Shown: positions 1 to 10,619, counted from the stretch's first letter. The stretch is 58,907 bases of DNA from Corynebacterium urealyticum (GCA_020741275.1 DYZK01000052.1:1-58907), one strand, 5' to 3'. The notes: a model not told the origin generated them from the sequence alone. Numbers and translations: made by a program.

Positions 1-1061
1 ACCGGCCCGAAGGTCTCCTCCGTGACGACCAGCGCGTCCTCCGGCACGTCGACCAGCAGGATCGGCGGGATCAGCGCGGAACGGCCGTCCCAGTCCTGGC
101 CGGTGAGCTGGCGGGCACCGCGCGCCAGTGCGTCCTGAACCTGCTCGTTGACTCGCTCGATCTGGAAGTCGACGGTCATGCGGCCCAGGTCGTTGTTGCG
201 GGCGTCCGTGTCCGCCTGCGTGAGCAGCCGGGCCTGCCGGACCAGCTCCGCGACGAACTCCTCCTTGATGCTCTCGTGGACGTAGAGCCGCTCCACAGAC
301 GTGCAGGACTGGCCCGTCGCCGTCAGACCGCCGAACAGTGCGCCCGCGGCGGTGCGGGGGATGTCGACGTCCTCAAAAACGATCATGGGGTCCTTGCCAC
401 CGAGCTCGAGCTCGACAGGAATGAGCATGTCGGAGCACTGCTTCATGATCTTCCGGCCGGTCGCGCACGAGCCGGTGAACATGACGAGGTCGGGGTGCTG
501 GTCGATGACATCCGCGCCCACGGCACCGTCGCCGTAGACCACCTGCACCCAGTTCGGGGCGATGGCGGCTTCCTCCATGAGGGATTCGATCAGCCCGGCC
601 AGCGGGGTGTGCTCGGAGGGCTTGTAGACGACCGCGTTGCCGGCGGCCAGTGCGGCGACGATCGGCACGATGGCCTGGAAGAAGGGGTAGTTCCAGGGCG
701 CGATCACGAAGGCCACGCCGAGTGGTTCGTACCAGATCTCGGACTTCTTGCCCATCATCGTCAGCGGGGTCTCGACCTTCTGCGGGGCCAGGACCTTCGC
801 GGCGTTCTTTTCGTGCCAGCTGATGACGTCCAGCGCGCCGAACATTTCGGACATGAGGATGTCGCTGCGGGACTTGCCCGTTTCCTCCCGGACGCGGTCG
901 ACGATCTCCTCGGTGCGGTTGACGATCACACCGCGCAGGAGGCGGAGGTGTTCAAGCCTTTCCTCGACGCTGAGGGCGCCGATGGATTTCTGTGCTTCGC
1001 GTGCCCTGTCGACGACGCCCTCGACCTGGGCGTATTCGGACTCTGGGATCTGTGTTGCCAT
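1..1061 (-). CDS. aldehyde dehydrogenase (succinate-semialdehyde dehydrogenase-like), truncated by window edge
   Basis: Reverse-strand translation from ATG at 1061: MATQIPESEYAQVEGVV...VAFVIAPWNYPFFQAIVP...LELGGKDPMIVFEDVD...GQSCTSVERLYVHE; ALDH motifs present. Confidence 0.9.
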   Translation of the reverse strand, partial: MATQIPESEYAQVEGVVDRAREAQKSIGALSVEERLEHLRLLRGVIVNRTEEIVDRVREETGKSRSDILMSEMFGALDVISWHEKNAAKVLAPQKVETPLTMMGKKSEIWYEPLGVAFVIAPWNYPFFQAIVPIVAALAAGNAVVYKPSEHTPLAGLIESLMEEAAIAPNWVQVVYGDGAVGADVIDQHPDLVMFTGSCATGRKIMKQCSDMLIPVELELGGKDPMIVFEDVDIPRTAAGALFGGLTATGQSCTSVERLYVHESIKEEFVAELVRQARLLTQADTDARNNDLGRMTVDFQIERVNEQVQDALARGARQLTGQDWDGRSALIPPILLVDVPEDALVVTEETFGP

Positions 1062-1093
1062 GGTGTGTGCTCCTTGTGGTTTCTGAGCGCGGG

Positions 1094-1642
1094 TTAGTCG
1101 CGTGGGTTCTGCGCGTCGGCGGCGGCGAGGGCGGCCTCGTAGGCCTCCTGGTTGATGGTGGTCTCGTAGCCGATGGCCTGGTTGATGTTCGGCAGCTGGT
1201 TGGGGTTGCTGCCCCGGGCGATCAGCGGGGAGTCGGTGAGCTCTTCACCCAGGCGCACCCCGAGGTTGGAGTAGTAGAGGCTGTGGACGACACCCTTGAT
1301 ACCAAGGTTGGCCATGCGCATCAGCCCGGCGAGCGGCTCGGGGAACTTGGCATTCGCGTTGGCCATCGCGACGATCAGGCGGATCACAGGCGTGGGCGCG
1401 TAGGCGCAAACGGTGGCGAGGATGAGGAAAGCGTTGCGGTCGTCGTCGTACATGTAGGAGAGCATGCGGTCGATGCCGGCCGCGCATCCGGAATCGGAGA
1501 AGGACGGTAGCGCCCCGCCGCCGGACGCTGCCTTGCGGGCCGGGACGCCGGGGATGACGACGTCGCCCAGGCGCAGCAGGCCTTTCATCTGCGTGGGGGA
1601 GAGCAGCTCGGTGGAGCGGGGATTGAGGTTCTTGCTGGTCAT
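1094..1642 (-). CDS. 182-aa protein, possible small subunit partner of the adjacent GMC oxidoreductase (DUF5987 / gluconate-dehydrogenase subunit 3-like)
   Basis: ORF between ALDH and GMC genes on the same strand; LSPTQMKGLLRLGDVVIPG start resembles gluconate 2-dehydrogenase subunit 3-type N-termini. Confidence 0.6.
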   Translation of the reverse strand: MTSKNLNPRSTELLSPTQMKGLLRLGDVVIPGVPARKAASGGGALPSFSDSGCAAGIDRMLSYMYDDDRNAFLILATVCAYAPTPVIRLIVAMANANAKFPEPLAGLMRMANLGIKGVVHSLYYSNLGVRLGEELTDSPLIARGSNPNQLPNINQAIGYETTINQEAYEAALAAADAQNPRD

Positions 1643-1660
1643 GTCTGCTTTCTTCCTTCC

Positions 1661-3274
1661 TTAGCTCGCGGCGATGATCTGGTCGGCGGCCTTGAGGGAC
1701 AGGGCGGCGATGGTGAGTGCGGGGTTGATGCCCGGCGCGTTCGGGAAGATGGAGGAGTCCGCGGCGAGGATGCGCTGGCTGCCGTAGAGGGTGAACTCGG
1801 GGGAGACCACGCCCTGCTTGGCGCTGGCGCCCATTCCGAGCCCGCCCATGAGGTGCAGGCCGATGCCGAACTGGCCGTGGAGGATCTCCTCCGCGCCGGT
1901 GGCGTTGAAGATATTGCGGATGGCGGCCATGCCGGTGTCGCGGCGGCGGGCGTCCTCCCGGTTGAGCTTCTTCTTGACCACCGGGTTGCCCTTGCGGTTG
2001 ATGGTGATCTCGCCGGGGTTGGTGTCGCGGACGCAGACCTCGATGCAGCCCAGGCGCGGGAAGTCCTGCATGATCTCCGCGTGGCGGGCGCCGAAGCCGG
2101 GCAGCAGGAGGGCGATATTGCCGGGGCCGGCGAAGACATTCTCCAGCTTGAAGCCCTGGCGGCGGAAGGTCGGGTCGTCGGACTTGTAGTTCTGCAGCGG
2201 GCCGGCGAAGGCGCGGACGTCCTCGGCGTAGCGGCCCAGGTTCATGTACTGCGGGTGGGTGAAGAAGTTCTTGCCCAGGTCCGGCAGCTGCTTGCCGTAG
2301 CCGCTGCGCAGCAGCAGGGCGGTGTTGCCGATCGCCCCGGAGGCCAGCACGACGCGCCGGGCGGTGAAGGTGCGCTCCACGTGGGGTTCTAAGTAGGTCG
2401 GCTTGCCGAATCCGCGACGGCCCTTCGGGGTGCTGTCCGCGGGGACGCGGGTGGTGACGGTGACGCGGTCGGGGTGCTCGGTGATTGTTCGCGCTTCAGC
2501 GCAGTCGATGAGGTGGAAGCCGTGCTTTTCCGCTGCTGGCAGGGCGGTGATGGCGGTGGACTGCTTGGAGTCGATCCCGCAGCCGCTGAGGCATTCCACG
2601 CAGCAGTTGCCGTCCTCGAAGCGGCAGTCGGCCTCACCGCGGCGCAGTGGGGCGTATCGGTAGCCGTTGGCGTCGAAGCCCTCGGCGAAGTTCTTGGCGT
2701 TGCCGTTGCGCCACTGTTCGGGCACATTCTTGAGGATCATGTTTCCCTCGGCCCGATCGTAGTAGTCGGCGAGGTCGTCCTCGTTGAGCCAGGAGACGCC
2801 GGACTGGTCGCGCCAGGAGGAGAAGGCGACGTCGTCGAAGCGGTCCATGAGGGCCTGGTTGACGATGGAGCCGCCGCCGACGGCCTTGGGGCGGAGCAGG
2901 CCGAGTCCGGCGTCGATGGTCAGTTCCACGCCGCCGCCCCAGAAGAGCTGGGAGCTGGAGTCGACCTCGGTGCGTGGGTAGGTGTGCCGGTCGTAGCGCT
3001 TGCCGGCTTCCAGGCCGAGGACGGTGAGCCCTGCGGCGGCGAGTTCGCGGGCGATGTTCAGCCCGGAGGTGCCGGCGCCGATGATGATGACGTCGTAGGT
3101 TTCTTGCGCCGCTTGGGTCGGGTCGATCCTTTCGGCGGTCGCGGTTGGGCTGCCCGGGGCGGGCGTGGTGCTCGCGCTCGCGGCGCCTGCGGTGCCCTGT
3201 GGCCCTGCGGTCGGGTTCTGTGGTGCGCGGCCAGCTGCCGCGCCGGTGCTGTGGTCCCCTCGGTTATTCGTCAT
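1661..3274 (-). CDS. GMC family FAD-dependent oxidoreductase
   Basis: YDVIIIGAGTSGLNIARELAAAGLTVLGLEAG Rossmann motif; C-terminal GMC signature ILAADSSIFPNAPGINPALTIAAL. Confidence 0.88.
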   Translation of the reverse strand: MTNNRGDHSTGAAAGRAPQNPTAGPQGTAGAASASTTPAPGSPTATAERIDPTQAAQETYDVIIIGAGTSGLNIARELAAAGLTVLGLEAGKRYDRHTYPRTEVDSSSQLFWGGGVELTIDAGLGLLRPKAVGGGSIVNQALMDRFDDVAFSSWRDQSGVSWLNEDDLADYYDRAEGNMILKNVPEQWRNGNAKNFAEGFDANGYRYAPLRRGEADCRFEDGNCCVECLSGCGIDSKQSTAITALPAAEKHGFHLIDCAEARTITEHPDRVTVTTRVPADSTPKGRRGFGKPTYLEPHVERTFTARRVVLASGAIGNTALLLRSGYGKQLPDLGKNFFTHPQYMNLGRYAEDVRAFAGPLQNYKSDDPTFRRQGFKLENVFAGPGNIALLLPGFGARHAEIMQDFPRLGCIEVCVRDTNPGEITINRKGNPVVKKKLNREDARRRDTGMAAIRNIFNATGAEEILHGQFGIGLHLMGGLGMGASAKQGVVSPEFTLYGSQRILAADSSIFPNAPGINPALTIAALSLKAADQIIAAS

Positions 3275-3275
3275 G

Positions 3276-3296
3276 TTCGTTAGTTAACCCAACGAA
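3276..3296. promoter_or_regulatory. operator-like palindrome TTCGTTAGTTAACCCAACGAA in the divergent GMC/BASS promoter region
   Basis: Perfect 6-bp arms TTCGTT/AACGAA plus partial inner symmetry, immediately upstream of the GMC start. Confidence 0.45.
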
Positions 3297-3390
3297 ACCC
3301 TCTGTGTATTCTATATTTGTGAAAAAGTTTTAAAGCTGCCCGCGGGGTGCAATTCTCCCCATCGCTGTCGCTTCTGTGACGTAGGCTACA

Positions 3391-4428
3391 ATGCCAAGAA
3401 TGAGCGCCGATAACCCCACCCCGAGCAAGCAGACGGTCATGCAGAAGATTCTGGGCTACCGCCCGGACTTTTTGATTGTGTTGATCGTGCTCGCGGTGAT
3501 CGCGGCGGTGATCGTGCCACTGCGGGGGCAGGGTGCAGAGATCGGCAACTGGGTGGTGACGATCGCCATCGCCTTGCTCTTCTTCCTCTACGGTGCTCGC
3601 CTGCACCCGCGGGAGGCGCTGGAGGGCCTGATGCACTGGCGGCTGCACCTGCTGATCGCGGCCTTCACCTTCGCGATTTTCCCGCTGGTTGGTGTTGTGC
3701 TGCGGCCGCTGTCTGGGTTGATCGGTCAGGAGATGTACCTGGGCATCTTGTTCATGACGTTGGTGCCCTCCACGGTGCAGTCCTCGGTGGCGTTCACGTC
3801 GATCGCCCGGGGTAATGTGGCCGCCTCCATCGTCGCGGCGAGTGCGTCTAGCTTGCTGGGTGTGGTGTTGACGCCGCTGCTGGTGCTGTTGTTGATGTCC
3901 AACGCGGAGGGTGGTTTCCATATCGACGCCAGCACCTTCTACAAGATCGGTCTGCAGCTGTTCTTGCCCTTCGTGGTGGGGCAGCTGTTGCGGCCGTGGG
4001 TGAAGGATTTCGCGGCGTCGAAGGCGACGAAGAAGGTGGATCAGATCTCCATCGGGCTGGTGGTGTACGTGTCCTTCTCCGAGGGGATCGTGGACGGGAT
4101 CTGGTCGACGATCAGCTGGGTGAGCGTGACCGGCCTGGTGCTGGGGTCGGTGGCGCTGGTGTACCTGATGCTTGCGCTCTCCTCGCTCGCGGCCCGGAAG
4201 CTGGGCTTTAACTATGAAGATCAGGTGGCGATCCAGTTCGCGGGGACGAAGAAGTCCCTGGCCTCCGGTTTGCCGATGGCTGCGGTGATGTTCGGCGGGG
4301 GCGGGCTGGGGATGATGATCCTGCCGCTGATGATTTTCCACCAGGTGCAGCTGATTATTTGTTCTTTCCGGGCTTCCAGCTATGCCGCGAAGCATGAGGA
4401 GGCCCCGGAGCGCGCGACGACCTGGTAG
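3391..4428 (+). CDS. bile acid:sodium symporter (BASS) family transporter
   Basis: Multi-TM ORF with LFMTLVPSTVQSSVAFTSIARGNVAAS and FAGTKKSLASGLPMA motifs. Confidence 0.85.
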   Translation: MPRMSADNPTPSKQTVMQKILGYRPDFLIVLIVLAVIAAVIVPLRGQGAEIGNWVVTIAIALLFFLYGARLHPREALEGLMHWRLHLLIAAFTFAIFPLVGVVLRPLSGLIGQEMYLGILFMTLVPSTVQSSVAFTSIARGNVAASIVAASASSLLGVVLTPLLVLLLMSNAEGGFHIDASTFYKIGLQLFLPFVVGQLLRPWVKDFAASKATKKVDQISIGLVVYVSFSEGIVDGIWSTISWVSVTGLVLGSVALVYLMLALSSLAARKLGFNYEDQVAIQFAGTKKSLASGLPMAAVMFGGGGLGMMILPLMIFHQVQLIICSFRASSYAAKHEEAPERATTW

Positions 4429-4507
4429 CGGCCGGCTCACGAGCCTTGCCTCACTGCCGCGGGGCGTTGGGGGAGCGCCGGTGGGAACCCACGGCCTCGT
4501 AGCGGCC

Positions 4508-5080
4508 CTAGCTGCGCTTGAAGTAGCCGATGCGGGGCCGGAAGCCCTGCGGGTGCTTCAGCTGCGCGACGGCGTCCGCGATGATGAGGCGGAAGCGGGG
4601 CTTCATTGGGGGCAGTTGGGCCACGGAGAACCAACCAACATCGGTGGATTCTTCGTCGCCGACGATGGGTTCGGCGAGTGAATCGTAGTCGGGGAGTGTG
4701 GGGTCGAGGGGGTTGGCGTCCTTATCGGTGAGGACGCACCGCATCGCGGTATCCATGTATGCGGTCTGGTCCCCGTTGGGGTAGGTGACCTGGTCGGTGG
4801 CGCCGACGCCGAGGAGTGCGGCGACGGTGACGTATAGGCCGGTTTCCTCTTTGACTTCGCGGATGGCGGCGACGTGGGGTTCCTCGCCGGGGTCGACGAT
4901 GCCGCAGACGGGCGTCCATTCGCCGTTGTCGGCGCGTTTGACCAGCAGGACTTTCGGGACTTCCCAGAGTGGGGCTTCGGGTGGGACTTCCTTGAGGACG
5001 ATCGCGGTGATGCCGGGGAGCCAGAGTGGGTCGGTGCCGATTTTTTCGCGCAGGTTGAGGATGAACTCGGGGGTTGCCAT
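4508..5080 (-). CDS. NUDIX hydrolase
   Basis: MATPEFILNLREKIG...; Nudix box GIVDPGEEPHVAAIREVKEETGL. Confidence 0.88.
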   Translation of the reverse strand: MATPEFILNLREKIGTDPLWLPGITAIVLKEVPPEAPLWEVPKVLLVKRADNGEWTPVCGIVDPGEEPHVAAIREVKEETGLYVTVAALLGVGATDQVTYPNGDQTAYMDTAMRCVLTDKDANPLDPTLPDYDSLAEPIVGDEESTDVGWFSVAQLPPMKPRFRLIIADAVAQLKHPQGFRPRIGYFKRS

Positions 5081-5251
5081 GCCTGCAGTGTAGCTGGGTG
5101 AGCGGTGGGGTTGGCTGCGCTTGGAGATCACACACGGCACTTGTTCGGCTTGGGTGAAAACTTATGACGCGCTGAACCAGCAGAGCATAACTGGTCTCAC
5201 CCGGGCTGAGGACTGTGCCATTTGCGCAGCTCGAGCTGACTCCAATCTTCG

Positions 5252-6796
5252 CTACCTTTGCTGAGCGTCCCACCAGCCCCGCAGCTCCGCGATGGCCTCA
5301 TCCCGGCCCAACGGCCCCCGGTCCAAACGCAGCTCCTTCAAGAACGCCCACGCCTGGCCCACCTCCGGGCCCGGCTTCAGACCCAGGATCTCCATGATCT
5401 CGTTGCCATCCAGGTCCGGGCGCACCGCGGCCAGGTCTTCCTTCTCCTTCAGTTCCTCAATGCGCCGCTCGAGGTCGTCGTAATTACGGCGCAGGCGCGC
5501 CCCCTTGCGCTTATTACGGGTCGTGCAATCCGCCCGCACCAACATGTGCAGCTTTGGCAGCAAATCACCCGCATCAGTCACATACCGGCGCACCGCCGAA
5601 TCCGTCCACGCGCTATCTCCATAGCCATAAAAACGCATGTGCAGGAACACCAGCTGGGAAATATCCTTCACCAACTGCTTAGAAAACTTCAGCTTCCGCA
5701 GCCGGCGGCGCACCAACTTTGCGCCCACCACCTCGTGCTGGTGGAAAGTCACCTGGCCCGACTCCGTAAACGCACGAGTATCCGGCTTCCCGCAGTCATG
5801 CAGCAACGCGGCCCAACGCAGCTCCAGGTCCGGGGCCACACCGTAGTTCTGCTCCTGAACCAGCGCATTGCGCAGCACCGTCAGGGAGTGCCAGTACACG
5901 TCCTTGTGCTGCTTGTGCTCATCCTGGGTCATTCGCAGGCGCGGCAGCTCCGGGAGCACGAAATCTGCCAGACCGGCCTCCACCATCAGGTCCAGGCCCT
6001 CCCACGGGGCCGTGCCGAGCAGCAACTTATTCAACTCCACGGCCACGCGCTCCACCGTGATCCGCTGGATCTGATCCGCCATCGCCGCCATCGCCTCAGC
6101 CACCCGGGGAGCGACCGCAAACCCCAGCTGAGAAACAAACCGGCAGGCCCGCAGCATGCGCAACGGATCGTCCCGGAAACTCACCTCCGGACTATCCGGG
6201 GTATCCAGCACCCCGGCAGCCACATCAGCCAACCCGCCCAACGGGTCACAGAACTCGTGCTCCCCGTCCGCGGAAAGCTTCAATGCCATCGCATTCGCCC
6301 GGAAATCCCGGCGCACCAGATCACCCTCCAGGGTGTCGCCGAAGGTGACCTCCGGGTTGCGGGACTGGCCGTCATACTGATCCGCCCGGAAGGTGGTGAT
6401 CTCCACCTCCAGGCCACCAACCAGCGCAGACACCGTGCCGAACTCGATACCCGTATCCCACACGGTCTCGGCCATCGGCTCCAGGATCCCCATCACCACA
6501 TCCGGGCGGGCATCCGTGGTGAAATCCAGGTCATGGCTCAGGCGCGCGAGCATCGCATCCCGCACCGAGCCACCCACCAGGTAGAGCTCGTGGCCCGCCC
6601 CCTCGAAGGCCTGGGCCAGCCGGCGCAGCGTCGCATCATTGCGGCGCAGGGACTGCCACGCGGCCCCCAGCATCGCCGCCTGCTTAGCCTGCGTATCCCC
6701 GGCTACCTCGGCAGCGCCCGGCCCAGCGCCAGCATCGGCTCCAGCGTCAGCCGTCGCGCCATCTGCAGTCTCATTCGCCCTCGTAGTCACGCGCAA
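5252..6796 (-). CDS. cca: CCA tRNA nucleotidyltransferase
   Basis: [28 protein letters not shown] and HD-domain motifs; conserved position next to NUDIX/murJ. Confidence 0.92.
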   Translation of the reverse strand: MRVTTRANETADGATADAGADAGAGPGAAEVAGDTQAKQAAMLGAAWQSLRRNDATLRRLAQAFEGAGHELYLVGGSVRDAMLARLSHDLDFTTDARPDVVMGILEPMAETVWDTGIEFGTVSALVGGLEVEITTFRADQYDGQSRNPEVTFGDTLEGDLVRRDFRANAMALKLSADGEHEFCDPLGGLADVAAGVLDTPDSPEVSFRDDPLRMLRACRFVSQLGFAVAPRVAEAMAAMADQIQRITVERVAVELNKLLLGTAPWEGLDLMVEAGLADFVLPELPRLRMTQDEHKQHKDVYWHSLTVLRNALVQEQNYGVAPDLELRWAALLHDCGKPDTRAFTESGQVTFHQHEVVGAKLVRRRLRKLKFSKQLVKDISQLVFLHMRFYGYGDSAWTDSAVRRYVTDAGDLLPKLHMLVRADCTTRNKRKGARLRRNYDDLERRIEELKEKEDLAAVRPDLDGNEIMEILGLKPGPEVGQAWAFLKELRLDRGPLGRDEAIAELRGWWDAQQR

Positions 6797-6920
6797 TACC
6801 TTACTTCATGCCCCAACACCCCCACACGGCACCGGTCACCCGCCCGGCGGCCACCACCGGCACGCCCAACAGCCGCCGACGGTTCCCCCAAGCCCCAGGC
6901 GAGCAGCTACTATAAACAGA

Positions 6921-7730
6921 ATGAACACGAACGACAGCGCCACCACGAGCAGCGGTTCGCCCCGCAGCACGCGCCGCCGTTCGCAGCAGGACGAACAGCC
7001 ACAGCGCGAGAACCAGCGCCGCCCAAAAAACGCCAAGAACGCGAAAAACAACCGCAAGGGTAAAGGCCGCGGCAACCAGCAGGACCAGCAGGGCGAAAGC
7101 AACCGCAATAACCGCGGCTCGAACCGCAACAACCGCTCCGGGGCCAACCGCAACAACCCGAAGCGAACCGGCAGCCGTCGTACCAAACAGGGCAAGCAGA
7201 ACCGCACCCACCTGGAGCACTCCGACCTGCCGCTCTCGGTGGAAACCTCCGCGGGCGGGCTCGTCCTCACCGGCCTGGCCGAAGCCGTGCGCCCCAACGG
7301 CAGCGTGGACATGTCCAAGATCTACGCCGCCCTCATCGGCCGCGTCGACCGCCGCGGACGCCTCCTGTGGTCCATGCCCAAAGGCCACGTCGAAGAACAC
7401 GAATCCCACCACAGCACCGCCGAACGCGAAGTGTGGGAGGAAACCGGCATCGCCGGGACCGTCATCGACGAACTCGGCACCATCGACTACTGGTTCGTCT
7501 CCGAAGGCACCCGCATCCACAAGACCGTCCACCACCACCTGCTGCGCTACGTGGACGGCCAGTTCAACGACGAAGACCCCGAGGTCACCGAAGTCACCTG
7601 GGTTCCCGTGAACCACCTGGTCGAACGCCTCGCCTACGCCGACGAACGCCGCCTGGCCCGCCGCGCCCTCGACACGCTGCCGAAGCACGCCCGCGCGGAA
7701 GCGGAAGCAGGCCGCGCCACCCCGCGTTAG
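6921..7730 (+). CDS. NUDIX hydrolase with Arg/Asn/Gln-rich N-terminal extension (MutT4-like position)
   Basis: ATG at 6921; Nudix box [25 protein letters not shown]; low-complexity N-terminus. Confidence 0.88.
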   Translation: MNTNDSATTSSGSPRSTRRRSQQDEQPQRENQRRPKNAKNAKNNRKGKGRGNQQDQQGESNRNNRGSNRNNRSGANRNNPKRTGSRRTKQGKQNRTHLEHSDLPLSVETSAGGLVLTGLAEAVRPNGSVDMSKIYAALIGRVDRRGRLLWSMPKGHVEEHESHHSTAEREVWEETGIAGTVIDELGTIDYWFVSEGTRIHKTVHHHLLRYVDGQFNDEDPEVTEVTWVPVNHLVERLAYADERRLARRALDTLPKHARAEAEAGRATPR

Positions 7731-7739
7731 GAGGGCTGC

Positions 7740-10532
7740 ATGGCTGCCAGAATCCGCCCCGCCACCGCCCTCGCGCTCGGCTCCCTCCTTTGCGCCGGGT
7801 GGGTTACCGCCGTGCCCGGCCCGCTCGCCGATTCCGCGCTGCCCGCAGCAACCGCACAGCCTGCTGCGTCTGCACAGCCCGCCGCGGACGCCCAAACCCC
7901 CGAGCAGGCCACCACCTTCCACCAGACAGAAGCCACGGACTGGGCCAACCCGAACGCCCGCTCCACCGACCCCAATCGGGGCATTAACCTGCAGATTCGC
8001 AGCATCACCCCGCGCTTCCTCAGCCCGGAGGACACTGACCCGCAGACCTACTCCCTGCGCATCCGCAACACCAGTCCCGGCACCATCCGGGGGCTCACGC
8101 TGAGCCTGAAAACCGCCCCCGCCGCCGGCAGCCCCGCCCAGGTCCGCACCTCCCTACTCTCCAACAGCGGCGAGTACCCGCACAGCTCCCCTGCGCGCCC
8201 ACTGCAGCGCAGCAACGGCACGGAAGTCTCCCTGGGGCCGGGCGAAACCGCCGACGTGGACGTCCGCCTCGTCCGCGACCCTTCCTTTAAGGACGACGAC
8301 GCCACCCCAACGCCCGAAAACCCCACCGGCGAAACAACGGGCCCAGCTGGGGCCTTGGCGCCGATGAGCTTCGGGCTGCCGGACACCGCGCAGGCCGGAA
8401 CCTACCCACTCATGTTCGCCCTCGGCGGCACGCCCGGGACAGCTGACGGCGCCGATGGTGGGGGAGAGGCCGCCGGAGAACAGGCAGCACAGGGAACGGA
8501 GCTGCTCGCGGTAACCCGCGCGACAGCCGTCGTCACCCCAGAAGAAAACGAGGAAGAAGTGGGGAGTGGTGATTCCGGAACCCCGCTGACCTTCCTGTGG
8601 CCCCTCGGCAGTGAAACCCACGCCACGCCCGGCGCGGTCGGTGATGCCCCCGAACCCGCCGAGCTCTACCTCAGCGAGGACTCCCTCGGTGAGCAACTGA
8701 AGGAGGGCGGGCGGCTGCGCACCCTCCTGGACAGCTACCGCAGCGCACTCGACGGCCCGCAGGGGACCAAGATCCGCGAGGCCAGCTGCCTGGCGATCGA
8801 CCCCGACCTGCTGCAGACCGTGGAACGCATGGCCGACGGCTACCGGGTGGGCGGAAGCGCCCCGAAGCCCGTCGAGGAGCGCAAACGGCTCCGCGACTCC
8901 TGGGGAGACATCTTCAACACCAAGGATCGCTCCGAACCCGGGGCGCAGGATAAGGCCGCCGCGGCATGGCTCGGCGACCTGCGGGAAACCGCCAAAAAGA
9001 GCTGCGCCGTCGCGCTGCCCTACGGCGGTGCGGACATCAATACCACCGCCCAAGCCACCGGACCCACCAACCCGGAGGGCGGCTCCGACGCCTCCACCAG
9101 CGCAGCCTGGCTCAGCATGCACACCCTCGGCCGGGGCGCTGCCACCATCCACGAGATCCTCGGCACCACCCCAGTGGCCAATATCGCCATCCCCAGCAGT
9201 GGCTACCTCACCCCAGAGGCCCTGCCCTACCTCGCCGCCGCGAAGATGGACCCCGCCGCGGCGGAGGCCGACCTCTCCCGCCGCTTCGAGAACACCCTCA
9301 AGGGCCAGGCGATCCTGCCCACCCTGGACCCCAAGGTGCCAGTCACCGCGCTCGTCGCGAACAACACCCTGCTCACCCAGCAGGCCGCCCAGAACCCCGA
9401 CACCTCGGGGGAGGAGAGGCAAGATCCCGCGACCCAGCAAGCTGACCAGCAGTGGAACGACCGCCTGCTGAAGCTCAACGATGCCGGCAGCCTCCGCGCG
9501 CTGCGCTACTCCGGCGACCTCGGCACCGTCCTGGCCGCCACCGGCACCCGCCCCAACACCACGGGCTACTCCAACCCCCAGTCCCGCTTCGACGCCAACG
9601 CGGACTCTGAGGCCACCCGCATGTCCACCGCCCTGGCCGTGCTCCAGCAGGAACTCGCCAGCCCCGAGCCGATCCTCGCCGTCCCGCCCGGCCAGTGGGA
9701 GGTCGACGAGCAGGACGCCACCGCCCTCATGGACTACATCGAGCAGGCCTTCGCCACCGGGCAGGCCGCCCCGGCCTCCCTGGACGACGCGCTGCGCCCC
9801 CGTGGCCTGAAGAACTCCGAGCTGGCGCTCGGGGAGGTCACCCAGCCCTTCGCGGACCCCGGGAAACCCACCGCGGCACTCGCGCCACAGCTGGCGACCC
9901 TGGCCGACCGGATCCGCAGCCTCACCCTCATGATGGCCAACTCCCGGAAGATCGCGCTGACCCGCGAGCAGTTCACCCGCCCGATCCTCACCGACCTGGC
10001 GCGAGCCACCAGCAACTACGGCACCCGCAACCCCGCCGAACAGGCAGCTGCTAGCCAGCGCGCCGCCGCCCGCGTCGCCGGTGCGGCCGAGACCGCAGAC
10101 GCCCTGCGCAACTCGGTGACCCTGCTACCACCCGGCAACGTCTTCACCCGAACTTCCGAGGCCGCACCACTGATCGTCGCCGCCCAAAACGGCCTCCCGC
10201 TGCCCGTGCCGGCGAAGATCCGCTACCGCAACACCCTCGACGAGCACGCCGGGCACCCCGCCACCATCCTGGAATCCGACGCGCAGATGATCCCGGCGCG
10301 CGGCTCCCTCACCGTGTCGATCGACCTCGGGGCCGCGAACCGCCGCAGCGACCTCGACCTGTGGCTCGCCAGCCCCAACGACAAGCGAATCAGCGATTCC
10401 GTGCAGGTCAGCGTGCACTCCAGCCCCAATATCCCGCTGGATAAGATGATCCTCCTGCTCACCATCATCGCTGGTGCAGGCATCGGCGGGAAGCTCCTCC
10501 TGGACCGTCGGCGCCGCCGCAGCAGCCGCTAG
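7740..10532 (+). CDS. secreted/membrane-anchored DUF6049-type protein (Rv3909-like position)
   Basis: 930 aa, N-terminal signal-like helix, C-terminal TM (MILLLTIIAGAGIGGKLLLDRRRRR); lies between NUDIX and murJ as in mycobacteria. Confidence 0.75.
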   Translation: MAARIRPATALALGSLLCAGWVTAVPGPLADSALPAATAQPAASAQPAADAQTPEQATTFHQTEATDWANPNARSTDPNRGINLQIRSITPRFLSPEDTDPQTYSLRIRNTSPGTIRGLTLSLKTAPAAGSPAQVRTSLLSNSGEYPHSSPARPLQRSNGTEVSLGPGETADVDVRLVRDPSFKDDDATPTPENPTGETTGPAGALAPMSFGLPDTAQAGTYPLMFALGGTPGTADGADGGGEAAGEQAAQGTELLAVTRATAVVTPEENEEEVGSGDSGTPLTFLWPLGSETHATPGAVGDAPEPAELYLSEDSLGEQLKEGGRLRTLLDSYRSALDGPQGTKIREASCLAIDPDLLQTVERMADGYRVGGSAPKPVEERKRLRDSWGDIFNTKDRSEPGAQDKAAAAWLGDLRETAKKSCAVALPYGGADINTTAQATGPTNPEGGSDASTSAAWLSMHTLGRGAATIHEILGTTPVANIAIPSSGYLTPEALPYLAAAKMDPAAAEADLSRRFENTLKGQAILPTLDPKVPVTALVANNTLLTQQAAQNPDTSGEERQDPATQQADQQWNDRLLKLNDAGSLRALRYSGDLGTVLAATGTRPNTTGYSNPQSRFDANADSEATRMSTALAVLQQELASPEPILAVPPGQWEVDEQDATALMDYIEQAFATGQAAPASLDDALRPRGLKNSELALGEVTQPFADPGKPTAALAPQLATLADRIRSLTLMMANSRKIALTREQFTRPILTDLARATSNYGTRNPAEQAAASQRAAARVAGAAETADALRNSVTLLPPGNVFTRTSEAAPLIVAAQNGLPLPVPAKIRYRNTLDEHAGHPATILESDAQMIPARGSLTVSIDLGAANRRSDLDLWLASPNDKRISDSVQVSVHSSPNIPLDKMILLLTIIAGAGIGGKLLLDRRRRRSSR

Positions 10533-10593
10533 GCCCGCCGCCAAAAACATCGTGTAAAACCCGTCACAGGCAGCGAAAACCCGCCCCGGGAGC

Positions 10594-10614
10594 GCGTTTC
10601 TAGTTAGGAAACGC
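10594..10614 (+). promoter_or_regulatory. inverted repeat GCGTTTC-TAGTTAG-GAAACGC directly upstream of murJ
   Basis: Perfect 7-bp arms; the right arm includes the AGGAAA ribosome-binding-like sequence; 5 nt before the ATG at 10620. Confidence 0.5.
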
Positions 10615-10619
10615 ACCCA

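Noticed and set aside
3280-4440. 386-aa minus-strand ORF opposite the BASS transporter
   Set aside because: Gln/His/Arg-rich shadow translation; the plus strand is clearly coding.
5258-7063. 601-aa plus-strand ORF opposite cca
   Set aside because: High-GC shadow ORF; the opposite strand encodes a full CCA-adding enzyme and this translation is low complexity without domain motifs.
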